From contig NC_068341.1 of the NCBI RefSeq assembly GCF_014633365.1, positions 19,512,339-19,576,338 on the forward strand: DNA of 64,000 bases, written 5' to 3'. Positions 52,911 to 64,000 of this stretch are shown piece after piece. The stretch is from Diospyros lotus. Its lineage: Eukaryota; Streptophyta; Magnoliopsida; Ericales; Ebenaceae. The position numbers and the translations under genes are program-made. Position 1 is the first letter of the stretch. Every line of letters begins with the position of its first letter. Below the pieces are notes generated by a model. That model was not told the origin of the DNA. It did not search any database and worked only from the letters and a program-made list of their open reading frames with translations.

Positions 52911-55831
52911 AAAGCACAATCCACAGCATGTATACATCACAACATATTTACATTTATTTAGTTTAAGTAAATGTCCACATTTTCCTTTATTTATATTTTA
53001 CCTTCTATTTACTTTAATACATAAATATAAATAATGAAGTACTCCCTATTTGGATTCAATAAAAATATCCAAAAAATCAAAATCCATAACAATAAGAAAG
53101 TAGAATTTGGTTTTTAGTACAAACTCAAGATTTTGCAATAACACCACCTCCAAAATATATACTTTCTATTTAATGAAAAATTTATTAAAAATTGTTTTAT
53201 CACTAATGAATGTTAGATATTAAAATACCGGAAGATAGTTTTCTAAAAAAAAAATATTTTCTTATATGTCTCCTTATAAGGTGCTAATCTTCCGGACTTA
53301 ATCAAAACAGAATTTTCATTTTCATAAAGTGATACTTAATATTAAAATTGATATATGTTGAAAATCACACTTGACTTATGACTTAGGGATTAAATTAATG
53401 GATGTTTTTTATCATTAAAACTGATGTACAAAAAGTACAACAACATTAATGTCCAATAACATCATCTCTAAATAAAAAATTTCTCAATATTCAATGTCTT
53501 CTTACAATTGAGAAAAAAAAATTAAATGACACAGTAATCATTTCAAATCATAGTTTAGTGAACATTCTTTATTCAATTGCATGAGTGTGCTTATACCTTG
53601 GAGCACGACTATTGTAATGATTAAGAGGACCCCATACCATGATCCTAACAGTGGCATTGATACTTGGATCTTTAACTACAAACTGTAGTTGGGTGAGTCA
53701 AAATTCAATGAATTTAGCAAGTGTGAAAAAAGTATTATGATCGGAGACATAATAATTAAGGTAGTAAATGCTATTGCTAAGCATGCCATAACAATTAAAA
53801 GAAACAAAAAATAACGGGTATAATATAATCATAATATTAAACGTGACGATAGGAACACAAAGATGGATGGGAATAAACATGTAGAACTAACAACTATTCA
53901 TTCGTAAACATTAAATAAATAATATATTGGTGGAATAACTATTGCCTAATTGAGATTTAATGGGGAAACATGTATTTTACTTTCTTTGCTGAAATTAAGG
54001 ACATGATCGACGAAAAATCACACAAGATCGATAATATCAAGAAGTTTAATGGAAAAACAACTCTTGCCTGATTAATTACATGGTGCACCATGACTAACTA
54101 AGTTCTCTAGTTAGCTAGCTAAGTTCTCTAGTTAGCAAACAGTGTCCTGTCCTACCTAGTTACTCCATTTGCCATGAATGGATACTAGCTAATGTTAGTT
54201 ATTTTTATGTTCAAACTCATATAAACCAAACATGCCTTGCTAATGTCATGTCCTGATATCACATATCACGCAACTTTGATGCCAAATCAAGATAATTAAT
54301 GAATATGAACTTCTATTTTCCCTTTTTATGCATTTAAAATAAATCAAATGAATTTGATATTAAAATAACATGGAGTAAGAGACAATAAATATTAAATACA
54401 AGCATTTCAAAATGCATCATAATACCCACTCCTGGTGATTCAGTAGAATACACTCAGTCAATTGCCAATTGCGTGGGGAGTGCTACAATCACCTAAACAT
54501 ATACATGATGCAACACAAGTGGTAAAATAATACAGTGAAATTATTAAAATACCCTCAATGACCTAAAATGACTACTTTAATTGATGAACGGACCTCACGG
54601 ATGGGATGGAAAAAAATGGAGTAGGATAAGTATATATAGTCGGTCGCTGACGTTAACACAGTGATGGCGTCATTGCTGACGTCGGCGATGCTGGCATTTG
54701 TAGTGACATCAAAGTCAGGGACCTCTGGTTAATGGATCTGGGTCCAACTTAATTGATGTTATTGGGCTCCATTTATATGGATATGTGTGTGTGTTAGCCT
54801 AATTAGTTAAAGCAAGAGGTTGGGTTGAGCCTTTTTATAAAAAAATATAGTTGACTTGGTTTAACAAAAAGACTTGGGTTTGGCTTAATTTGTATGGGCT
54901 TGGGCCTAACACAAATTTATTAGTTAATCGAATTAATTACAACTAGAATAGTAGTTTGGGAATAGGGATGGCATAAACTGGATTTGGGCATAACCAAAAC
55001 CCTAAATTGATTTTAGGGTTCGGATGCTCATGCTGCCGCTCAGTGTGTAGAGTGTAGAGTGTGTGTGTGTGTGTGTGTGTGTGTGGTGGTGGCATGTGGG
55101 GATGTTGGCCCTTGGCCGATTGTGGTTACACGGTCATGGCAAGACTGAGCGTCCTTGTTTTGTTGGGGACGTTGGGAATGGGACTGAAAGAGAAAAACAG
55201 TAAATGGAAAAAGAAGACGCGAAGTTATGGCTTTAGTTGCAAGAAGAAGATAAACCACAGCAGCACCATCAAGCAAAAGTGGAACCGAGGAGAGACTAGA
55301 GAGCTTGGAGACCATATACTAGGAATTTAGCCTCTGATCAAGTGACATTTCTAATGTTGTTAAGCATATATTTTTTTTTCTTGACAAGTTATAAATTAAA
55401 ATTAAATCATGGAAATAATATTTTAAGATAAAACTGTTACATTGTATGTGACACAATCATAACCTTACGTATGACTATTACACATTCCCTTATACAATAA
55501 ATAACCTTATACAAAATTATCCTTATCAAAATTAAATGTCACAAAATGTAACAATTTTTATATCCAAATAACAAAACCATTCAAATTAATATCATCTCAA
55601 TTAAGCTGTGTGGCTGAAACATTCACCCAATCTTACAAAAACTAAATGGAAGGGAGAACCGAATGGGATGCAACAGCCAAAGATAGATACTCCATAATAT
55701 CTATAGACATATAGTAGATAGAAAATTATGCAACATTTTTCAGTTCTGATATTTTCTAGATCTTACAACGAAAGCCCTAGAAAAAAAAAAAAAAGAGTCC
55801 AAATCTCCAAGATGCTAAAAGAATCCAGAAA
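52911..55831. other. intergenic
   Basis: AT-rich with no gene seen. Notable small items: an inverted/direct ctaagttctctagttagc repeat at 54098-54138, and a (GT)n microsatellite at about 55060-55085. Histone H3 3' flank at the right end. Confidence 0.5.
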
Positions 55832-56480
<649 letters not shown>

Positions 56481-59400
56481 AATTTTATCCTTCGCTGCGG
56501 GGCCATTTTTTTGTTCTGGTTGGAGGCGGATAAAAATGTAATAACACAATTCTGGGACAGAATAATAATAATATTAACAGCTTTGTTCTGATAGAGATTA
56601 ATTGTTGACGCATCACAAATTCTTGTATCAACTCCCGTCAACTCAATTTTATTTAGTAAATAAGGGTAATTAGGGTATTTTAAAATTAATTTAGCGTTAA
56701 ATAATAAGAAAATTTTAATGTAATTAAAGAGAGTGTTTATTTTAATTTAGTGTTATGGAATACATTTTTCACTAAAATACTTTCTTTTTAAAGTTTATAT
56801 AAGAATTTTTTTATTTACAAAAAAAGGTTTATATAAAGAACTTTTCTAGAAGCACAGTCACAAGAAATAAAATTTTTCTTTCATAGTGTTTGTTAATTCA
56901 GATATAAATTAAAAAAAGTTAATTTTGAAAAATAATATATACAAAAGTATTTTTTATTATATTTATTAAATTTATTTAACAATTACTGAAAAGAAATTAT
57001 TTAACTTCTTATCTAAAATTTTAGAAATAAATTTATCTAGAAAAGACAGGAATAGATTTATCTAAAATTTTATAAATAAGAAAAATAATTTATATATTTC
57101 TCATTATTTTATATTTTTTATTAAAAAATATTTTAATATTATCTTAATACAAACTTATTTTATTTATTTTAAAAAAGATTATCTTAGTTGGAATGAGTTC
57201 CAGATATAAAAATTTATCAAACTAATAACACGTTGGCACTTGTGATCTGTTTGAAACATCAATATTACTATCCCATGAAATGATCGAACTAATTTTTCCT
57301 AATTTTGTTGCTATGTCGAGGGAATAAAGATAAAAGAAAATTCTATTTATATTTTCACTGTCAACAAAACTGATGTAAAAATTTTAAAAAAAATTATTAT
57401 TGAAAATGATATTGGCTGTTGGACTATGTTTTTTCCACCAAAATAATAATGTCACATATTTGAATGGCTACAAAAATTTTAGAATAATGCAAAATAAAAG
57501 AAAGAAAAACGCATTATACATCTTTTACCTGATGAATTTATATGGTAATTCTAAATAAAAATTATTTTATTGTGAATTAAAAAATGCCATTGACAAATAA
57601 AGAAAAGATTTTTATAAAAGAAGAAAAGGGCAAAATAGTGTTGTAAAAAGAAAATATAATTTTTTTGGCTCGCATTCAAATATTATTTGTCATTATTGTG
57701 GGAGATGCGGGCATTTTATAATAATTATTTTATAAGAAACTATCATACAAAGTTTAAACAAATATGGGTGCAAAAGGGAACCTTTCATGCTAACAATTGT
57801 GGATGCAAAATGGTTTGGGTACCAAAATTTTGTGGATAGTTTATTTTTTGTGGATATGATTGATATCCAAATGAACCTACAAAATCAAAATGTTAAAAAA
57901 TGAATCACGCACGAAGAAAAAAGGGAAGTGTGAAAGGAAAACACCTCTCCCCTAATTGCCAACTAAGAGTGACAAGGTTTTAAAATTCAACATTAGATAC
58001 TATATCTCTATCTCTCCGCTTTTCATATGATAAATTTGATGATTTGAAATTATACACTTACTTTCATGATTTTACTTGTAAATCTATTTTTAAAAATTTC
58101 AATCATATTGGTTTCTCAAATTAAGGGAAAATTATGTTTTTAAATCTTTAATATATGTATCGATTAAGGGAGGATATTAAATTTTTTATATATATCATTA
58201 AGGGGAAGTATTAAATTTTTATCTTACCCCAAATTATTCTCAAATTATTGTTTTGCCCCTAATTCCCTTGTTTGCAAATGGAAAATTCTTTTTAAATTTT
58301 TGCAAAACATGTCCTTTTTAGATTATAATAAAAAGGGGAGATTTTGAATTTCTTATAATAGTTTTGTTGTCATAAAAAATTGTTGTTTTGCCTTTGATAA
58401 TTAGCCTATTTGTTGTAGTTTAAAAGCTACAACTTTTAGTTTTTAGATTCAAAAAAGTAAGAATGTAATGTTTGTTCTAACATGTAAAATTCTATCTTAT
58501 ACTTTCTACTAGTTTTTAGAAGAAATAAAAGCTGACTTTTTCAAAGTTGGGGTACCCCATCTTCTACAATTTTTGATTAAATGGCAACATTTTAATTATA
58601 TTTTTGTGACAATTTTGCCAAAATTTTTAACAAACAATTACTCTCATGTCCACGCAATCAAACGTTTCTCTTCTCCACTGCCATCTCTATTTTCAAATCT
58701 CTTCCTCTCTCTTGCCATCTCATTCTCTCTCACAATCAAATATCTCTCTTCTCATAATTCATTAATTATAACACTTGAAACTTATTCATATACACTAATT
58801 AATTTTTAAATTATCATTCTATAACTACTAAGGGTATTATAGACAATTATACAAAAATAAGCTATTTTACAACTTATGGTATCAAACAGCATAACTGCTT
58901 AACTACAACTTTTGAGAAGTTACAGCAAACAGATTCACAACTTATTCTAAGTTTTAAAAACTATAATCTGAGAAGCTGTAAATTATAATTTTTCTAATTA
59001 AGCTCTAACAAAAGGGGCCAATGTTTTGATGATGAAAAATTTTATATATTTATTATTTGGAAATGAAATATATTTTATATTTGAAAATTGAAAATGAAAA
59101 ATTCAATTAATGCCAAAGAATCTTACATCCTTGAAAAATGCTCTCTGGCATGAATTTTCAAGTTAGAAATTAATATGTATCAAAGAATATTTTGAAATTA
59201 AAAAATATTTATTTTGAAATCAAATTTATTTGTTGACAAAATTCTTTTATACCATACACATTCAATTATATTTTAAGCAAAATTGTCCATCATTTTTGGT
59301 CTTTTAGCAAAAATAATCGACCATTTTCTTGAACCGTTGACAAGACAAATTTCAAATCTCTATTCTTTTCAATCGAGAAGATGGGAAATTGAAATAGTTT

Positions 59401-59662
59401 TCTTTCTTTTCTTTGTTTTTCTTTTCTCAAGCATATGACTAAATGAGTTTTTTTTTCAATGCAATGGAAATGATTTTTCATCTAATTTTGAAACACCTCC
59501 CAGTAAATGCAAAACAAAAAAATTTGACACAAACTCGGATTACATAATTTTCCTTTCCTTTCATCTGAATAAAATAATTTTTAAACAACCCTTTCATAAC
59601 TGAGAGTTCCAATTCATAATTGAAACATACAATAATGAATCGAAGTCATGCTTCTATCTTAG
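56481..59662. other. intergenic, AT-rich
   Basis: No gene. 56887-57227 is a MITE-like block opening tagtgtttgttaattcagat, with a weak inverted match at its end (gatataaaaatttatcaaacta). It is related to 18695-18910. Confidence 0.45.
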
Positions 59663-60030
59663 GTTACACGAAAATGGAAAACAGATACGATACAAAATAA
59701 AAACAAAGCAACATCATTTTTTGAAAAAGGTAAGAAACGAAAATGCAGGAAAATATGTAAATAAAAAAATTTTGGAACTTTTTTGTAAATATAATTTTTA
59801 ATATAAAAAATTATAAAAAAAAAGTTATTTAATTTTAAAACAAATATACATTCCATAATGTATTTAAACAAATTCTAAAAAAAATTAAGAATTTTGAGTT
59901 AAAGATGAAAAAAAAATCATTTTTATTCATGAATGAAAATGCGTTTTTAAATCGAAAATGTGTTTTTCATGAAAAGTTTTTAAAATTATAAAAATAGCTT
60001 AAAAATAATTTTTGATGTTTCAAAAGCGAA
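59663..60030. repeat. dispersed AT-rich repeat, copy 1
   Basis: Shares order and sequence with 63599-64000, including a ttacacgaaaat start, an acatgtaaataaaaaaa-type stretch, a ttaaaaattttgagtt-agatgaaaaaaa stretch and a tttctaaatcgaaaatgtgtttt stretch. Same orientation as copy 2. Confidence 0.75.
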
Positions 60031-61903
60031 AAAATTTCCGTGCATCATAGATAGAACTATGATTTAAGCAGGAAAATGAATATGTGGCTCATAACTTCAA
60101 AATTAACCAAAAAACTAAAAAGGGTAAAATAAACAAGCAGCACGGTTAGGGGATTCAAATCAAAGATTCTCAAGCTGATGAAGCAAATCAAACGGACAAT
60201 TGAAGAAATCTGAGGGAGCGATGCAGGATTTGAAGGTCGGAAGAACATACCTGGAGGATCAAAGAGAGTGAAGCAGAGGGCAAAGGTTTGTAGGTTCCAG
60301 GCTTCAACTCTGAAAGAGAAGACTGATGAAAGAGGGAGTGACGAGGCCTTGCGAGTTGCGAGGGAAATATTTTAAGCAAGGAGTAGTTTGACTTGTTCTA
60401 TTTGCTTTTATTAGTGTATTTAGGAGTAGTTGACTTGTTCTATTTGCTTTTAAACGCTCAGACAAGCCAATTGTATGGAAAAATAGAATTTATATATTGA
60501 AAAGAAAATTAGAATTCATCACTGTTTCTCTTTTAAGTATTTTTATTTTTTTTTGGTAACTATCATAGGTTCCATCCGCGATGGAATCAATCATGGATTC
60601 ATGGCACTACACTGATAAGAAAAGTGCAATTTGTCAATCCAACTACGGATAAGGCACTATATTCAGAGACACACTGTCACTCTCTCTTAAATTTTAAAAT
60701 TTATGTCGCTCCATTTTCGTAGAGATAGAAAAGTTATTGCTATTTTGACTATGCTACAGAAGGTTTTGGAGAAATCGGAATAAGAGAACACTCTTCTTAA
60801 GGTGACTTACTATTTAGATATTTTAAATAATTCATACTTAAACTAGATAATCAGATAAATCCAGATCTCATTTGCTCAAACTTAAATCGCCGCTATGTTT
60901 ATCAGTCACTTGAATTGTTTTTTTTTTTTTTTTAAATTTTTATATTAAGACTTGGAGAGAAGCATTTCAGAAATTTTGAAAAGTTTAACAGATACTTGTT
61001 AACTGTAGAGGGTAAATGATCTACGTTTATAAAATTAAAGGGAAATTAATTCTTTTTTCAATATAAGGATGATCGATACAATTTAAGTAAATATTTAAAG
61101 GTGGGTTGTGAAATTTATTCGCCAAAACAATCAATCATATGGGCATACAACGGTTAGCTAAAATAATTATTAACTAATAATGCATCATAGGTGTGGATTA
61201 AAATAATCAGTTAATCATACTTTCTCTCCTCGGTCCAATTTTTGAGAGATTGCTCATTAAACCATAAAAGCCTTTTTGAGCTACTTATGTTTCTTTTGCA
61301 CAAGAAACAGAGTCTGCATTTGTGAGAATAGATTCATGGGAGACTCAAGATTAACCTTAAACAGGCCTGCAAAACACGAACCAAGTGCTTTTATTTCATC
61401 CAGAGTTACAAAAAGGCCACATTTACCAACAAAGCAAAACCATGCCAAATTGATATCAAGAATGGTCATGACTCATGGAGCATGTCTGGCCTATAAAAGC
61501 AAACATCATAGTTTTATGTCCTTAGTTTCAACTGAAATGATATCGAAAACCACTGCATCACCAAACTTCTCAGTGTAATAACATATATATCACACAGACC
61601 CAGCATACTCCCGAGTCCTGAAACAAGTTGGATGAAGACAATATTAATCCTTTCTATAAATGATGTCTGTCCCCACATGCATGGTTGAGTTGTAGAAGAT
61701 AGATATTAAATTAACAAACAACGTTCACAGCCGATGATAAAAATATAGGCTACTCAAAGCAGCAGATGATAATAAAAATGAAAAAAAAAAAAAGCGGAAG
61801 CAGAATTGTCCCTCCCCTAATTAAGTGATATATATATATATATATATAACACCTAAAAGAGAAATACTCACCGATCGAGATCCAAAGTAACAACAAAATT
61901 AAC
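60031..61903. other. intergenic and presumed actin 3' flank
   Basis: No supported gene. 60150-60370 and 61270-61630 are less AT-rich. The latter holds short open frames on both strands that match nothing recognised and could be actin 3' UTR or a gene fragment. (TA)n at about 61829-61848. Confidence 0.4.
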
Positions 61904-63427
61904 TCAAAAGCATTTTCGGTGAACAATAGAAGCACCAGATTCATCGTACTCTGCCTTGGTGATCCACATCTGCACCATTGGGCGCAATTTAATTAGTACA
62001 GAGAGTCAATTGTGGGAATGAACGACAATTTAAAGGCAATTATGGAGGAAAAAATTACCTGTTGGAACGAAGAAAGGGATGCCAATATCGATCCTCCCAT
62101 CCAGACACTATACTTTCTCTCAGGTGGTGCTACCACTTTGATCTTCAAAGTCCCAGGAGCGAGAGCTGAGATTTCTTTACTCATACGATCTGCCATACCG
62201 AGAAACATTGTTGAGCCACCACTAAGAACAATATTGCCGAACAGATCCTTCCTGAGATCGATGTCGCACTTCATGATGGAGTTGTAGGTTGTTTGATGGA
62301 TTCCAAGAGATTCTATTCCCATCAGTGATGGATCGAAGAGGGCCTCAGGGCAGCGGAATCTCTCGGCTCCAATTGTGACTACCTGCTCATCAGGCAATAC
62401 GTAGCTCTTCTGAATTTCAGAGCTGGTCTTAGCAGCCTCCAACTCCTTCTCGAAATCCAGAGCAACATAAGCCAGCTTCTCCTTTATGTCACGAACAATT
62501 TCCCATTCAGCAGATGTCTTAAATGAATACCCTCTCTCAGTAAGAATTTCCTTAAGATGATCCGTAAGATCATGACCAGCAAGGTCTAGACGTCGAATAG
62601 CATCAGGAACAGCGTATCCTTCATAAATTGGAACTGTGTGGCTCACTCCATCCCCGGAATCAAGCACAATGCCTGTTTAATGATTGACAACTAACTTTGT
62701 GATGAAGGCATGATAGCAATAACAGAATTGAAATTAGTTTCAAGGTTAGCATATGACAAACCAGTTGTCCGGCCACTGGCATATAGGGAGAGAATAGCCT
62801 GGATTGCAACATACATGGCTGGCACATTAAAAGTCTCAAACATGATTTCTGTCATTTTTTCCCTATTTGCCTTGGGGTTAAGGGGTGCTTCCGTGAGAAG
62901 TACAGGGTATTCTTCTGGGGCAACCCGAAGCTCATTTTTAAAGGTGTAATCCCAAATCTTTTCCATGTCGTCCCAATTGGTGACAATACCATGCTTAATA
63001 GGGTACTTCAAGGTAAGGACACCTCGTTTAGATTGGGCTTCTTCTCCAACAAAGAAATCTTTTTGGCCCGCCCCAATGATGATACCTTTGCGTCGAGGCA
63101 GGCCAACTATGCTATGGAAGACTGATCTTGGACCATTTTCACCTGCAATCCCAGCCTGTACACCAACAACATCAGGGCAAAACCACTTTAGGACAAATCG
63201 CAGAAACAACCACATATAAAGGTGCCAATCTTGCAATGAAAATTGCCGACTAACCTTGATCATGCCAGTACCATTGTCGCAAACAATTGCTTGAATGTTC
63301 TCCTCGCTAGTATTGATTGGTCCAGTGCCGCTGGCAGCTAGTGCAATGTCCTCATTAATCTCGGCTTTTCCAGTAGCAGGGTCGCTGGCAGTTGGTGGAG
63401 CGCCCCCCTTATCCCTCTTACGCCTCC
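61904..63427 (-). CDS. divergent actin with N-terminal extension, 5' end not defined
   Basis: Actin-fold ATP-binding cytoskeletal protein. Exons in transcription order: 63255-63427, 62762-63155 (394 nt), 62059-62672 (614 nt), 61904-61969. Introns fall at the conserved plant actin positions (after GTGMIK, within RTTG, after FQQ), and exons 2 and 3 have the usual plant lengths. Actin sequence runs uninterrupted from IVCDNGTGM to the C-terminal VHRKCF and stop. Nucleotide-site motifs [16 protein letters not shown] and LSGGSTMF are present and PIKHGIV keeps His73. The D-loop is unusual: [20 protein letters not shown] replaces both methionines (44 and 47) and the His at 40. The usual start Met is missing; about 40 extra in-frame residues ([16 protein letters not shown], then [18 protein letters not shown]) precede it, after a good splice acceptor at 63428. 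An upstream exon is needed. It could be a specialised actin or a decaying copy. Confidence 0.85.
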
Positions 63428-63598
63428 CTGCATAACAGTAAAAATTAAACAATGATATTAGTAATGCGTAGAATTCAGTGCAAAGCCAACCGATCAGTAC
63501 TATGATCCTCTCTTTTCTGTCCAATCTGAAACTCCATAAAATTAGAAAAAGTTAATTGACCGTGTATTTTCTTTATATTAGATTTTTAACTTACTAAT

Positions 63599-64000
63599 TT
63601 ACACGAAAATAAAAATGAAAAATAGATATAATAGAAAACGGAAACGAAAAAATATTATTTTTTTTAAAAAATAATAAACAAAAATAGAAAGAAAACATGT
63701 AAATAAAAAAAATATAGGAGATTTTTAGTAAATATAATTTTAATATAAAATATAGTTATTTAATTTAAAAATAAAATAAATTCCCTAATGCATTCAAATA
63801 AATTTTAAAAATAAATTATAGAAGAAATTAAAAATTTTGAGTTAGAGATGAAAAAAATTCATCTCCATTCTTGGATGAAAATGTGTTTCTAAATCGAAAA
63901 TGTGTTTTTAATATTTTCTTAATATTATAAAACGGCCACAAAAAATTTCTAAAATTGTAAAAGTAGCTCAAAAACGTTTTTTGACCTTTCAGAAACAAAA
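63599..64000. repeat. dispersed AT-rich repeat, copy 2 (runs to the window edge)
   Basis: Direct repeat of 59663-60030. It lies just upstream of the first visible actin exon and may sit in an intron or the promoter of that gene. Confidence 0.75.

Noticed and set aside
58573..58809. 78-codon plus-strand frame
   Set aside because: Low-complexity AT-rich DNA with a Ser/Leu/Phe-rich product and no recognisable feature.
61276..61578. 100-codon plus-strand open frame
   Set aside because: No recognisable domain, no supporting promoter or splice context, and it lies in the presumed 3' flank of actin.
63428..63524. Actin start at the TTG at 63522-63524
   Set aside because: It is not an ATG, and the sequence just before 63428 is a typical intron 3' end (pyrimidine-rich, then AG). 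The frame through it is accidental or belongs to a separate upstream exon.

Overview
This is a nuclear window from a flowering plant, most likely a eudicot. It carries four plant-type nuclear genes with typical plant gene structures, sits in AT-rich DNA, and holds plant-specific retroelements (Tekay-type chromovirus, Tat-type gypsy, Cassandra TRIM) and Helitron-like sequence. All four genes lie on the minus strand.

Genes. (1) A trihelix transcription factor, intronless CDS at 2566-3912. (2) A complete 12-exon cytosolic fructose-1,6-bisphosphatase gene at 7474-14646 (340 aa). Its intron 1 begins with a GC donor, and its 3.4-kb intron 9 holds a decayed gypsy gag/protease remnant. A broken copy of the exon 11 region lies about 7 kb away at 843-1235. 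(3) An intronless histone H3.1 gene at 55832-56242. (4) A divergent actin at 61904-63427, with the three conserved plant actin intron positions but an in-frame N-terminal extension in place of the usual start Met.

Repeats occupy most of the rest. 16165-18248 holds tandem Helitron-like units. 19989-31230 is a full-length, decayed Tekay-type Ty3/gypsy element (LTR, PBS, gag-pol, PPT, LTR). Its 5' LTR is interrupted by a five-LTR Cassandra array at 21313-23188, flanked by a perfect 5-bp duplication; each Cassandra LTR carries a 5S-rRNA-like segment. A foldback element with minisatellite arms follows at 31298-32023. 32367 to about 37030 is an LTR of the same Tekay superfamily on the minus strand. 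Its 3' part is triplicated in roughly 320-bp units, and a 1855-bp solo LTR with 5-bp target duplication is inserted in the middle unit. About 37.6-44.2 kb is a deleted Tat-type gypsy element on the minus strand with gag and protease pieces, a tandem-repeat block and plus-strand reading frames. 46034 to about 49.5 kb is another Tekay-like LTR, split by a 622-bp MITE-like insert. 51.35-52.9 kb carries many copies of a TTTCGAAA-centred motif plus a minisatellite.

The genes do not form a pathway: FBPase is sucrose-synthesis/gluconeogenic metabolism, H3.1 is chromatin, actin is cytoskeleton and the trihelix protein is regulatory. The most notable material is the nested retroelement history, above all the Cassandra array, and the unusual actin. 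Family assignments come from motifs read by eye; no database search was possible.
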